Source: a virus
IMG/VR virus record: IMGVR_UViG_3300025645_000410
Location: 1 to 25,526 of that record
Reading direction: 5' to 3' (one strand)
DNA length: 25,526 nucleotides
In this document: positions 1 to 7,360 of the stretch, piece by piece
Position numbering within the stretch: the first letter of the stretch is position 1
How the letters are laid out: every line of letters begins with the position of its first letter
Made by a program: the position numbers and the translations under genes
The notes under the pieces: model-generated
What the model saw: the letters and a program-made list of their open reading frames with translations, nothing else
Told to the model about the DNA's origin: nothing
Database searches by the model: none

Positions 1-560
1 ATCTTATCAGCTGTGATCATTCCCACTTTGGCAAGCCCTTTAATGTTATCTGTAGCATCACCCGTGAGTAGCTGTTGCATGACCCACATGTATGCTTCAC
101 TTTTAGATTGGTAATAGATTTTGTTTGTTCTGAAGTTATGATGCCAACCTTCAATACAGTTCAGATCTTTATCGATATGGGATACAATGAATGACTTACC
201 CTCATTACGAGCCATCTCAGCTGTGATAGCTGCATAGTCATCTGCTTCACCATCAATGCTTTCCATGGCGAATTCCTTGCAGTAGTCATACAGCATATCA
301 ATACGCTCTTTAACTTCAGGGGCCGTCTTATTTACCCGATGCGCTTTGTATTCGCTATCAACCAAGTATCTAAAGTTATCACTACCCTTGATATACACGA
401 TACCAGTAGCAGCGCCTGTTTCAGTCATGATCTTTTGAATAGCTGAGTCCATATCCTTCTTACAGAGTGACGGGGACTTTTGGACATGTGCTATCTGGTA
501 GATGATACTATCAGCGTCAATGATTGCTATTTCAATTTGTGTTTCTTCGTCGTCAAACAT
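1..560 (-). CDS. 5'-3' exonuclease (T7 gp6-like / FEN family), 3' end outside window
   Basis: Reading leftward from an ATG at 560, 186 codons stay open to the window edge. The translation begins MFDDEETQIEIAIIDADSI, the first acidic motif of PIN/FEN 5' nucleases. It later has ESIDGEADDYAA (second acidic cluster), SHIDKDLN, and GDATDNIKGL, the helix-hairpin-helix/metal motif typical of T7 gp6-type and Pol I-type 5' exonucleases. The family removes RNA primers and degrades host DNA. The start overlaps the stop of the DNA polymerase gene by one base (TAATG), so the two are probably translationally coupled. The C-terminus is not visible. The family call is secure; assignment to T7 gp6 specifically is by context. 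Confidence 0.88.
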   Translation of the reverse strand, partial: MFDDEETQIEIAIIDADSIIYQIAHVQKSPSLCKKDMDSAIQKIMTETGAATGIVYIKGSDNFRYLVDSEYKAHRVNKTAPEVKERIDMLYDYCKEFAMESIDGEADDYAAITAEMARNEGKSFIVSHIDKDLNCIEGWHHNFRTNKIYYQSKSEAYMWVMQQLLTGDATDNIKGLAKVGMITADK

Positions 561-2404
561 TAGTGTACCTCTGCATAATTTTTACCTGTATGTGCTGCAC
601 CATTCATGCACTCGATACCAAACCATTTAGGTGCTTCGGTGAATGCTTCAACGGACAGCGCTGAGACTTCTTCTGCGTCTTGATCTTTGCATATCACTAC
701 AAACTCGTCATGGTAGTGGAGCGCAAAGTAGTATTGGATACCCCGCTTATCAAGCTCTCGTTTCATGTAGACAATAGCTGCCTTGCATGTAACACCTTCA
801 GCAGTTTGTAGTAGATAGTTTAAGACTTGATGCTTAGAGCTAACGAATACAATCCTGCCATCAATGCCACGTATAAAAGCTTTATCAGCACCAAAAGCAG
901 CTGATGATCTTTCAAATTCACCTTCCAATCGTGTGATAAGTTCTTTCATTCCAGGAATCGAGTTAGCGAACTTCTCCTTGGCTGCAGCTCCGATTTTTGC
1001 ATCAGTAACACCAGTGAGAATACTCCCCAGCTTCCCAGCACCGCCACCAAATAAGAAAGCATAAAGAAATGGCTTGGCCAGCTTACGGGTAGTACCAAGG
1101 GCATCAGCATTACGCTGGTGAACATCACCATTAATAACTTCATTAGTAAACTCCTCATTACCTATGTAGTGGCATAGCCCACGCATTTGATTACCTGCGG
1201 AGTCAGCACCTACGATTGATGTTCCTTCTTCACAGACAAGAAGTGATCGCATTTCTTTTCCATAGACTGAATCGACTGATGGAATGTTTGCAACGACTTC
1301 GTGACGACATCTAAAAGTAGGAGTCCCGATAGTCCACATCTTGCCGTGTAAGCGTTTATCTGTTGTTGACTGTACATTTTCTATCCATCCTTTAAGAATC
1401 CCTTGTCGAGATCTGATTGTGTAATACTCGCTAATAGTAATGGCTGAACCACCAATAGCTTCAAGTGATGATTCAGTTATCTTAGGTGATTTCTTGATGA
1501 ACTTACCATTAACCTTTTCGAAGTTCCATTCATCAGGCTTCCAACCAATACTGTAGAGGTAGTCTTTTACTACTTCGATTTGCCCGACTTTACCCTGTTC
1601 AAAGGATATGCGAGAATACTCACCTTCGATTGGGCGTTCCTCTCGTCCTGATTCTTGCGTATAACCAAAGTGTTTAACTGTGGCAAGAGTATAGCACCCA
1701 TCTTTTCTCCATGCTGGTTTCTTTGATTCAAGACCATCTGTTTTAATACACCTCATTCCGATTAAAGGTTCCAGCACTTGTTCAATGCTAGCCATCTTAG
1801 CTTCTATTTCATTAAGCAGTTTGTTAGCACCCATCATATCAAACATCCAGCCTTTACGCCTGATGTCTGACTCGATAGCTGAGAATTCCATTTCTACATC
1901 CATACCTTTAACAAAGTTTGGATACTTTATAATGATCTTTTTAGCAGCTTCAGCAAGGATTTTATATACCTTAACATTAAGCTCTACATCTCGGATACAG
2001 TAGGTCAGCATCTCGGGGGTATACTTCGAGAAGTCATCGAAGGGTAGCTTAGGGAAACCTAACACTGAACCCCAACCTTCTAGACCATGCTTATGTGGTC
2101 GTGAATATTGGGTTAGCTGTGAGAGAATCCATGTGTCGATGACCTTGATTTTACTTGGTAGTTTGAATCCAAGAATGTGATCGAGTACAGGTAGATCGTA
2201 CCCAATAATATTATGACCATAGATAATGTCTGCTGTTGATATGAATGCTAGTCCTTCTGCGAGTGAGGGTAATGTGTCATCGTAGTTGGAGAAGCTGTGT
2301 ACTGTTCCAGTGTCTGAGTTAACAGCTACCATACACCATATCATATTAACTTCAGGTAAGAAGCCGTTTGTTTCTATGTCAACGCATAGCCTTAATTTAT
2401 TCAT
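560..2404 (-). CDS. Family A DNA polymerase with 3'-5' exonuclease domain (T7-like)
   Basis: A 614-aa replicative polymerase, shorter than the 704 aa of T7 gp5. The exonuclease motifs are visible: DIE at residues 9-11, N65/D70 in YGHNIIGYD, and Y135/D139 in YCIRD. Polymerase motif A is GADSAGNQMR (D401). Motif B carries R440, K444 and Y448 in TRKLAKPFLYAFLFGGG, and motif C is HDE at 565-567. All catalytic residues seem present, so it should be active and proofreading. The frame stays open to a TTG at 2473, but I chose the ATG at 2404. It begins MNKLRLCVDIE, directly ahead of ExoI, overlaps the upstream stop by 8 nt, and has a GGA about 13 nt upstream. No separate thioredoxin-binding insertion was identified by eye. 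Confidence 0.96.
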   Translation of the reverse strand: MNKLRLCVDIETNGFLPEVNMIWCMVAVNSDTGTVHSFSNYDDTLPSLAEGLAFISTADIIYGHNIIGYDLPVLDHILGFKLPSKIKVIDTWILSQLTQYSRPHKHGLEGWGSVLGFPKLPFDDFSKYTPEMLTYCIRDVELNVKVYKILAEAAKKIIIKYPNFVKGMDVEMEFSAIESDIRRKGWMFDMMGANKLLNEIEAKMASIEQVLEPLIGMRCIKTDGLESKKPAWRKDGCYTLATVKHFGYTQESGREERPIEGEYSRISFEQGKVGQIEVVKDYLYSIGWKPDEWNFEKVNGKFIKKSPKITESSLEAIGGSAITISEYYTIRSRQGILKGWIENVQSTTDKRLHGKMWTIGTPTFRCRHEVVANIPSVDSVYGKEMRSLLVCEEGTSIVGADSAGNQMRGLCHYIGNEEFTNEVINGDVHQRNADALGTTRKLAKPFLYAFLFGGGAGKLGSILTGVTDAKIGAAAKEKFANSIPGMKELITRLEGEFERSSAAFGADKAFIRGIDGRIVFVSSKHQVLNYLLQTAEGVTCKAAIVYMKRELDKRGIQYYFALHYHDEFVVICKDQDAEEVSALSVEAFTEAPKWFGIECMNGAAHTGKNYAEVH

Positions 2405-2873
2405 ATAGTATACATCCGTACATTTGTGCATATGGGGATTCGAAGACTCGTGCTTCAACCTCCATAGGGTCAAAGAAATAGGCTTCTTCTGGTTTAGTTT
2501 TATCGAACTTGAGTTTGGGTATCCTGAATCCTTTACGACCTGTTAGGTGCTGGCAGGCATGAACCATTTCGTGGCTAAGGATACTAACAAACCTACTCAT
2601 TGTGTAAGGGTTAGGTTCCCAATCATTCATGAATGGATCTCTTAGCTGGATTAGCAGCTTGTTTTCACCATCACAATGTACTGTTAGCCCTTCTGAGCTA
2701 GTTTCCTCATCATACTCCACTAAGCAGATACTTACCTTGAAAGGCACTGATGTAACTGGTGTAGCGAATCTAATAGAGTAGTCTTCTAGAATATTGAAGA
2801 ACATTTTCTTTATCAGGTGTTCTACGTTTGGTAAACAAACAACAGTAACCTTGATATTTTTGTATCTATGCAT
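2397..2873 (-). CDS. Putative zinc metallopeptidase-like protein (HExxH)
   Basis: A 158-aa protein with SHEMVHACQHLTG, giving H101, E102 and H105 of the HExxH zinc motif. About 33 residues later comes DPMEVEAR, where E138 could be the third ligand. This is the gluzincin-like arrangement of many small phage and ImmA/SprT-type metalloproteins, but no specific family can be named by eye. There is no signal peptide, so it should be cytosolic. The gene sits between a small membrane protein and DNA polymerase, overlapping each by 8 nt (ATGCATAG at its start). The substrate is unknown: cleavage of a host or phage protein during takeover is possible, but it might also be a structural zinc protein. 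Confidence 0.75.
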   Translation of the reverse strand: MHRYKNIKVTVVCLPNVEHLIKKMFFNILEDYSIRFATPVTSVPFKVSICLVEYDEETSSEGLTVHCDGENKLLIQLRDPFMNDWEPNPYTMSRFVSILSHEMVHACQHLTGRKGFRIPKLKFDKTKPEEAYFFDPMEVEARVFESPYAQMYGCILYE

Positions 2874-3048
2874 ATGTAACTTTTACCTTGGTTGATCCTA
2901 ATGCTTTACATTCATTGACTAGGTCGATGATCATTTCATTTTGAGCAGCTACTGCTTGGTACGCCTCATCTAATTTTGTGGAGATATACCATGTCCATGC
3001 CCCTAGTATAAGCATTGGGGTGAGGAGCAATACGAGGTCTTGGTTCAT
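2866..3048 (-). CDS. Small single-pass membrane protein
   Basis: A 60-aa protein starting MNQDLVLLLTPMLILGAW. One hydrophobic segment covers about residues 5-23, followed by a charged helical part with a coiled-coil look (STKLDEAYQAVAAQNEMIIDLV). The size and topology fit a spanin, a holin-associated protein or a membrane anchor, but nothing is diagnostic. The start overlaps the stop of the dCMP deaminase gene by 4 nt (ATGA), and its stop overlaps the start of the metalloprotein gene by 8 nt. The function is unknown. Confidence 0.7.
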   Translation of the reverse strand: MNQDLVLLLTPMLILGAWTWYISTKLDEAYQAVAAQNEMIIDLVNECKALGSTKVKVTYA

Positions 3049-3509
3049 AGGAGTCCTGACTTAGCCAACCACTCGGGTGTAGCAAATTTACTGTGATCAT
3101 GCACTTCATTTACAAGCACACCAGCCTTTTTGAGGAAGTCAACACCTTCAATGTACTTGTAAGTATCCCGGTAGACTAGCCGTGTGATAGATACTTGAGC
3201 TATTAGTTTAGCACATTCGATACATGGACTTAGCGTACTGTAGAGGGTTGCCCCTTCAGTACTCTGGGTTGATCGTGCTACTTTAGCGATAGCCTGTGTC
3301 TCTGCGTGTAGTACCTTAGATAGTGTTCTACCTGATGCATCTACTGTGCAGTTGTCTTGTCCGGGTAGTGTGCCGTTGTATGAGAAGGCAATGATGTTAT
3401 TGTCTTTAACGATCAATGCACCTACCTTGCGATCACGAGCATAGCTTTGGTTAGCTATTAGCTCTGCTGTTTTGAGATAGAATTCGTCCCAATCTGATTG
3501 TGTTTTCAT
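3045..3509 (-). CDS. dCMP deaminase (deoxycytidylate deaminase)
   Basis: A 154-aa zinc deaminase that converts dCMP to dUMP, feeding dTTP synthesis. HAE (H68, E70) and SPCIECA (C96, C99) form the catalytic zinc site. The N-terminal WDEFYLKTAELIANQSYARDRKVGALIV is the usual opening of the ComEB/dCMP deaminase family, which supports the ATG at 3509. That start lies 59 nt inside the end of the upstream gene, an unusually long overlap for this operon. With the neighbouring MazG-like gene and the deoxyribosyltransferase-like gene it forms a nucleotide-pool module. Confidence 0.94.
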   Translation of the reverse strand: MKTQSDWDEFYLKTAELIANQSYARDRKVGALIVKDNNIIAFSYNGTLPGQDNCTVDASGRTLSKVLHAETQAIAKVARSTQSTEGATLYSTLSPCIECAKLIAQVSITRLVYRDTYKYIEGVDFLKKAGVLVNEVHDHSKFATPEWLAKSGLL

Positions 3510-3636
3510 ATGTCTTTACGAGTTGATTTATTTTTAGGTCTAGCTCATCTAAGGCTAGGACATCATTGCCACTTACTGGGGCTGTTATTTCAAACCCGAT
3601 TGTATAGAATCCTCGTTTAGTTAGTTCTACTATCAT
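3451..3636 (-). CDS. Hypothetical 61-aa protein
   Basis: No family recognised. The protein begins MIVELTKRGFYTIGFEI and is mixed alpha/beta in look, with a helical C-terminal third. The frame stays open upstream to 3663, but the ATG at 3636 overlaps the stop of the MazG-like gene as ATGA, the habitual junction of this operon. Its 3' end runs 59 nt into the dCMP deaminase gene in another frame. Because of that overlap it is less certain than its neighbours. Confidence 0.6.
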   Translation of the reverse strand: MIVELTKRGFYTIGFEITAPVSGNDVLALDELDLKINQLVKTYENTIRLGRILSQNSRANS

Positions 3637-3908
3637 ACATCTTTTGGGAAGTATTCCTCCCATTGTTTGAAGGTTTCTTTCTTGTTGTAGTAACTTGCAG
3701 CTACTGCATCAGGGTTTAATCCCCAGTGTTCAGTCAGCTGCTCAATAGAGAATAGTAGTTGACCTATTTCTTCTTCAAGGTGCTTTTTGTTACTCTGTCT
3801 GTTACCATATTCAGTGTTTAACCCGAATCGGAATACTTTTGAGATTGCTTGAATTACTTCTGAGCATTCTTCTTGGCAGACAATTGGGATGAGGCTATCT
3901 TTAATCAT
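3633..3908 (-). CDS. MazG-like nucleotide pyrophosphohydrolase
   Basis: A 91-aa all-alpha protein with the first half of the MazG signature, QEECSEVIQAISKVFRFG (E13, E14, E17), and the second half HLEEEIGQLLFSIEQL. MazG enzymes hydrolyse (d)NTPs to (d)NMPs, and phage versions may clean the dNTP pool or lower ppGpp. In the usual motif the second half reads EExGD. Here the Asp position holds Gln (Q50), so one metal ligand may be missing. The start is 8 nt inside the preceding small gene, and the stop overlaps the next start by 4 nt. Confidence 0.82.
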   Translation of the reverse strand: MIKDSLIPIVCQEECSEVIQAISKVFRFGLNTEYGNRQSNKKHLEEEIGQLLFSIEQLTEHWGLNPDAVAASYYNKKETFKQWEEYFPKDV

Positions 3909-4068
3909 ATAAGTTCTCGATTTCTACTACGGTGAACGTGTCGTTATAATCAGTAACCAACCTATGCTGGTTTACATACATATACTCTACATCTAAGTTA
4001 ATATCTTCATCTGTTACACTATCATTATAGGTTAACTCAAACACACAGGTTACTGCTACTTTTCTCAT
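3901..4068 (-). CDS. Small hypothetical protein (55 aa), first gene after a phage promoter
   Basis: An ATG at 4068 opens 55 codons starting MRKVAVTCVFELTYNDSVTD and ending VVEIENLYD, an acidic beta-rich peptide. It has one of the best ribosome binding sites in the window, AAAGGAGT a few bases upstream. That SD lies inside the 3' part of the promoter-like element at 4072-4091, so any transcript started there would have a very short leader. Its stop overlaps the MazG-like start by 8 nt. No family recognised. Confidence 0.75.
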   Translation of the reverse strand: MRKVAVTCVFELTYNDSVTDEDINLDVEYMYVNQHRLVTDYNDTFTVVEIENLYD

Positions 4069-4071
4069 GGG

Positions 4072-4091
4072 ACTCCTTTAGGTACCGACTA
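4072..4091 (-). promoter_or_regulatory. T7-like phage promoter, leftward (copy g)
   Basis: On the minus strand this reads TAGTCGGTACCTAAAGGAGT. It shares the 13-nt core TAGTCGGTACCTA with seven other sites in the window. It lies exactly between the DNA ligase stop and the small gene at 3901-4068. It would boost the distal part of the leftward operon (MazG-like, dCMP deaminase, DNA polymerase, exonuclease). Its tail (AAAGGAG) doubles as a Shine-Dalgarno sequence. Confidence 0.75.
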
Positions 4092-4092
4092 C

Positions 4093-4974
4093 TTACATGT
4101 CACTCACATCACGCATACCAAGGTAGATTGGGTGGCGTGGTTTATCTTTAACACCAATAGCGAAGGATTTATACTTTACAATTGTTTGTTTGACTTGCAG
4201 TCTAGAGTTATCCCAGTACCACTGTCGTTCCTCTTGGGTGAACCCAGAGCCTATCTGGAATACTACACCTGTTGTTAGGTCTCTTACAACCAGAGCACCC
4301 ATTGTGTTCTTACCCACCATCCCTGAACGTTCAGTGGATCGTTGACCACGCCCTAATTCATTTGTTTTCTTTTCATTTGTGTTTTCCATTTCCTCAATCA
4401 TATCCATGACCATAGCTTCACTATCAACAAACCGTTTAAGCTTGAATGTATTGTTTTCCTTTAGTGTGGTACGACCTTGTTTATACTTACCTAGCATACA
4501 GCGGATGATTAACCCTTCATACCCTTGCTCAAGGAATTCCTCTTCTTTTGCTAGTAGTTCTTGCTCATTGTTTACTCGATACCCTTTTAGCCAGATGATA
4601 TTGTTAGGCAATCCTCGCATGGCTAGTGCTAGGGTGATTTGTCGCTCAACGAATACACCGGGTGCATCCCACTTATCAAACACATAGTATCGGAATGGCT
4701 CCATTTTGTCATGAGACATTACAGCTGAGTTAGTGTCTCGATACACAGTTTCAGAGGTGGGTTTTCCGATGATTAGCTCACCATCGAAACCATCAATACC
4801 TAAGCTTGTGAGAACACTTCGGATATATTTATTAGGGATATCTTTTAGTGTACGTGTCTTAGGGATACCATCAACAACTAGACAGCGGATACCATCTAGC
4901 TTAGGGAACACCATTACTGGATATTCTAGTTTAGATGTATTAGGGTTGGTTCGTTCAAGGAGCATTGGTTTCAT
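4093..4974 (-). CDS. ATP-dependent DNA ligase (T7-like)
   Basis: A 293-aa ligase that seals nicks through a covalent lysyl-AMP intermediate. Motif I is PKLDGIR with K25 as nucleophile. Motif III is FDGELIIG (E66), motif IV is EGLIIR (E153), and motif V is FKLKRF (K178, K180). The C-terminal part from about residue 205 (MGALVV, VFQIGSGF) fits the OB-fold domain. The size is in the range of minimal phage ligases (T7 gp1.3 is somewhat longer). The ATG at 4974 overlaps the preceding stop by one base (TAATG). A phage promoter follows the stop. Confidence 0.95.
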   Translation of the reverse strand: MKPMLLERTNPNTSKLEYPVMVFPKLDGIRCLVVDGIPKTRTLKDIPNKYIRSVLTSLGIDGFDGELIIGKPTSETVYRDTNSAVMSHDKMEPFRYYVFDKWDAPGVFVERQITLALAMRGLPNNIIWLKGYRVNNEQELLAKEEEFLEQGYEGLIIRCMLGKYKQGRTTLKENNTFKLKRFVDSEAMVMDMIEEMENTNEKKTNELGRGQRSTERSGMVGKNTMGALVVRDLTTGVVFQIGSGFTQEERQWYWDNSRLQVKQTIVKYKSFAIGVKDKPRHPIYLGMRDVSDM

Positions 4975-5270
4975 TAATGGCTTTCAGTGATATAGTCTGT
5001 CCAGAGTTTCTTATCGTAGCATAGCATGGGTTTACCCTTAGGTGGTACCCACAGAACAATATGTGAGTGTTCTCCTTCGTTACTACAGAGGAAATCGTAG
5101 ATCCATTGGTTGTAAAGCCCCTTGAAGACTTCACCCTCAAACTTTACCCACATCATTTCCTTTCCAGTGTCCGATGTGAATGTATCAACTTCTTCTACGA
5201 TTCCTTCATAGGTTGAAAACAGTTTATCACTGCCTGATACAAACTTAACAACTGTTTTCATTGGGGTCAT
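4974..5270 (-). CDS. Conserved-looking hypothetical protein (98 aa)
   Basis: Begins MTPMKTVVKFVSGSDKLFST and looks beta-rich (KEMMWVKFEGEVFKGLYNQW). No catalytic motif or membrane segment is visible. The start at 5270 overlaps the upstream stop as ATGA. A second ATG three codons in is possible. It directly precedes and is coupled to DNA ligase (TAATG), so a DNA-metabolism role is conceivable but unproven. Confidence 0.75.
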   Translation of the reverse strand: MTPMKTVVKFVSGSDKLFSTYEGIVEEVDTFTSDTGKEMMWVKFEGEVFKGLYNQWIYDFLCSNEGEHSHIVLWVPPKGKPMLCYDKKLWTDYITESH

Positions 5271-5521
5271 TTGAATGCTTCCTGTGCTGTATTGAATATG
5301 GTTGCTTCACGGACACTTTTAAATGCGCCATCAGGTGTTCTGATTGTGTATAGTGTTTCACGGATTACTTTTGGTACTGCATCACCACTTAAGCAGATAT
5401 CTTCTTTAACTCCACGGATTTGTGCCTTAACAACGATATCACGATCTTGCTTGAAGAACACTGTTGATGCTAATTCGAATTTCATTTCAATAATAAACTT
5501 TGTGTCATAACTCATATTCAT
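5267..5521 (-). CDS. Hypothetical protein (84 aa)
   Basis: Starts MNMSYDTKFIIEMKFELAST, with alternating polar and hydrophobic residues suggesting a small beta-sheet domain. The ATG at 5521 overlaps the stop of the DUF3310-like gene by 4 nt (ATGA), and its own stop overlaps the next start in the same way. An internal ATG two codons downstream is possible. No family recognised. Confidence 0.72.
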   Translation of the reverse strand: MNMSYDTKFIIEMKFELASTVFFKQDRDIVVKAQIRGVKEDICLSGDAVPKVIRETLYTIRTPDGAFKSVREATIFNTAQEAFK

Positions 5522-5952
5522 TCCCCTAAAAGTGTTTTGATATCGGCTACTCGGATTGGCTCATTACCATTAGCTATATATGCTGCAAGAAACTTGAGGT
5601 ACCAGATTGCTTTCTTAAGTTCTTGTAACTCAGCATCTTTACCACCCAATCGATCAATGTACTTCCTAGCCTGTAGCTCTACAGCAGCTTTGAAGTTATT
5701 GGGATCCCGCATATTAGGTAGATACTGCATAGCTTCTAGCCACTGTAGCTGCATGATGTAGCCTTGGTAGTGGCTTGGGTTGATAGCATCTGGCTTAGGT
5801 GTTGTTGGCCCTTTAGCCCAGAACATCCTATCCATTTGCAGATCATAAAAGTCATCAGCTGTTGATGCCCTATCAAGTGATTCTGCCATAGTTGGTGTGT
5901 GAGCTGGCCCACTGTAATCTTCGTTCATTCCAATTTCCTTAGTTCTAGACAT
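5518..5952 (-). CDS. DUF3310-like protein (T7 gp1.7-type nucleotide kinase relative)
   Basis: The central part reads DAINPSHYQGYIMQLQWLEA and continues with AVELQARKYIDRLGGKDAEL and KKAIWYLKFL. This is the usual signature of the DUF3310/SaV family found in T7 gp1.7 (a nucleotide kinase) and many other phages. The frame is open to an ATG at 5961, but that has no correctly spaced SD. The ATG at 5952 has GGAG 9 nt upstream and gives an 8-nt overlap with the preceding gene (ATGTCTAG), matching other junctions here. An ATG at 5928 with AAGGA is a real alternative. The N-terminal 50 residues are probably disordered. Kinase activity is inferred from T7 only. Confidence 0.85.
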   Translation of the reverse strand: MSRTKEIGMNEDYSGPAHTPTMAESLDRASTADDFYDLQMDRMFWAKGPTTPKPDAINPSHYQGYIMQLQWLEAMQYLPNMRDPNNFKAAVELQARKYIDRLGGKDAELQELKKAIWYLKFLAAYIANGNEPIRVADIKTLLGE

Positions 5953-6202
5953 TGTATACATCTCCGTTTTCAGCTGATTTTACATTTTCGTATGGAGCAG
6001 CTACTCTACGGTAGAACTCCATTTTAGCTCCTTCTAAGGCACCTACGATATCATTAATTCCTTGGTAGTTTCCAGATTGTTGCCAGTATTGATCACACAG
6101 GTAAGTAATTAGGTAGTTAAGTTCTCCGGGATTGTTGATGTAGATTTCATCAAGTGGTTGTAATTGGAAATCTAGGCGTTTGGTTTTTTTGATATAAGGC
6201 AT
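5945..6202 (-). CDS. DUF6899-like conserved phage protein
   Basis: An 85-aa protein starting MPYIKKTKRLDF, with PGELNYLITYLCDQYW, GALEGAKMEFYRRVAAPYE and a C-terminal ENGDVY. I recognise this arrangement as a widespread small phage protein usually labelled DUF6899. Its function is unknown; it often lies in nucleotide-metabolism clusters. The ATG at 6202 overlaps the upstream stop by one base (TAATG). Confidence 0.82.
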   Translation of the reverse strand: MPYIKKTKRLDFQLQPLDEIYINNPGELNYLITYLCDQYWQQSGNYQGINDIVGALEGAKMEFYRRVAAPYENVKSAENGDVYNV

Positions 6203-6375
6203 TAGATATGGATTCTTTTAGGTTGGAATAATTGAGCAATGATGCAGAGTGAACCAAAGCAGAGAATAGCTGTCCAGATTTGTAGTATCATTTGAATGAG
6301 ATGTAGTACCAAAGAGAATAAACGAAAACAATTGCTAATACAGGGATCATCCTTGATATCCTGAGTCATCATCAT
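6202..6375 (-). CDS. Small membrane protein (57 aa)
   Basis: A hydrophobic region spans about residues 17-50 (FRLFSLVLHLIQMILQIW and AILCFGSLCIIAQLF), enough for one long or two short membrane passes, followed by a basic tail QPKRIHI. The start is uncertain. Three consecutive ATGs lie at 6375, 6372 and 6369, and a GTG at 6411 would add a Cys-rich N-terminus ending FGGC. That extension vaguely resembles a lipobox but lacks a basic n-region. The stop overlaps the next ATG by one base. No family recognised. Confidence 0.5.
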   Translation of the reverse strand: MMMTQDIKDDPCISNCFRLFSLVLHLIQMILQIWTAILCFGSLCIIAQLFQPKRIHI

Positions 6376-6421
6376 CTGAGTACAACCACCAAATGAACAA
6401 CATAGTAGCACCCATAGCCAT
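6347..6421 (-). CDS. Possible tiny membrane peptide (24 aa)
   Basis: An ATG at 6421 opens MAMGATMLFIWWLY followed by an acidic tail DDDDSGYQG. It starts 8 nt past the stop of the deoxyribosyltransferase-like gene and overlaps the 57-aa membrane ORF in another frame. A single hydrophobic stretch with an acidic tail is plausible for a phage micropeptide. There is no clear SD, so the call is weak. Confidence 0.25.
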   Translation of the reverse strand: MAMGATMLFIWWLYSDDDDSGYQG

Positions 6422-6429
6422 GTAGGTTA

Positions 6430-6861
6430 TCATCGGAAGTATTCCCTTACAGCTTCTACAGCATCAGACACTGTGTAGTGAACCTCGGTGGCATACTGCA
6501 TAACGAATGGGTGTTTGAATTGGCCTTTTTCCAATATTACAATAATAATTTTATTTTTGGTATGAGCATGAGCAATTTCAGCCACTGTTCCCCATTTCTT
6601 TCCCGGTAGTTCATCCGATAGGTTGGCTAGTACCACTGACGAGTGTGAGATATCCTGTAGGTCACATTTCCAGATGCGTGCTGATGCATGTTCACTCTCA
6701 TCATTTACAAATGCTACTCTACGGGTTGGATCTAATGTATCGATATCATATTTGTTTAGCGTTAATGTTGCTGCATCACGCCATTCTGTTGATTCCTTGT
6801 AGTTGAGACCCTCAATTGGCCCTGCTAGGTATACATGCTGGTTATGTGGGAAGTGTTTCAT
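6430..6861 (-). CDS. Nucleoside 2-deoxyribosyltransferase-like protein
   Basis: A 143-aa Rossmann-like protein opening VYLAGPIEGLNYKESTEWRD, the usual YLAGPI motif of the nucleoside 2-deoxyribosyltransferase superfamily. GTVAEIAHA (E95) stands where the catalytic glutamate belongs. SSVVLANLSDE is the strand with the conserved acidic residue. Members swap bases between deoxyribonucleosides or hydrolyse N-glycosidic bonds, so here it may salvage host nucleotides. The start overlaps the stop of the upstream gene by 4 nt. The biochemical activity could instead be that of a deoxynucleotide hydrolase. Confidence 0.83.
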   Translation of the reverse strand: MKHFPHNQHVYLAGPIEGLNYKESTEWRDAATLTLNKYDIDTLDPTRRVAFVNDESEHASARIWKCDLQDISHSSVVLANLSDELPGKKWGTVAEIAHAHTKNKIIIVILEKGQFKHPFVMQYATEVHYTVSDAVEAVREYFR

Positions 6862-7160
6862 AGAATCTCTAGTAGGTTAATGAATTTAGCTGTGAACCAT
6901 AAGCCACCTTGTGACGCTGGTCGTTGGTGTACAGTGTAATCTACTGCTCGAATTTTAACCCACACTCTACCTTTCTTTGATAAGTGTGGTGCTAATGGTT
7001 CAGCACAGCAATGCCATCCCGGTCTAAATGCAAATCCTTTTGTTCGGTGTTCTTCAGCCTCATAGGTTTGGTACAATTGTAGCCGTTGTTTACGATTAAT
7101 GAACAATGGCCCTAAAGTACCGTCTTTTCGTAATCTGAATAGTTTATATGCGATTATCAT
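6858..7160 (-). CDS. Conserved phage hypothetical protein (100 aa)
   Basis: Contains KLFRLRKDGTLGPLFINRKQ and TKGFAFRPGWHCCAEPLAPH, ending with GGLWFTAKFINLLEIL. I recognise this pattern from many phage genomes, always without assigned function. The His and paired Cys (GWHCC) could bind metal, but there is no second clear pair. It overlaps both neighbours by 4 nt. Confidence 0.8.
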   Translation of the reverse strand: MIIAYKLFRLRKDGTLGPLFINRKQRLQLYQTYEAEEHRTKGFAFRPGWHCCAEPLAPHLSKKGRVWVKIRAVDYTVHQRPASQGGLWFTAKFINLLEIL

Positions 7161-7360
7161 ACCTTAACCTCTTCAACTTCAGACCATGCCGCTAGATGCA
7201 CTACGTTGCCCATAGAGTCCAAACAGTACGAGTACATACCATCGATATGCTTTAGCAAATAAGTGTCTCCTTGTGTACTCTCTGCTCCACCTGGTGGTGT
7301 TGCTGATTCACCCACTAGCTTGAAGTGGGTATTACGGTGAAGTTCGTATAGTTTAGTCAT
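7157..7360 (-). CDS. Conserved phage hypothetical protein (67 aa)
   Basis: A small protein with GDTYLLKHIDGMYSYCLDSMG followed by VVHLAAWSEVE, a recurrent small phage protein type that looks like a compact beta-barrel. The function is unknown. The ATG at 7360 overlaps the RNA ligase stop by 8 nt (ATGACTAA). Confidence 0.78.
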   Translation of the reverse strand: MTKLYELHRNTHFKLVGESATPPGGAESTQGDTYLLKHIDGMYSYCLDSMGNVVHLAAWSEVEEVKV

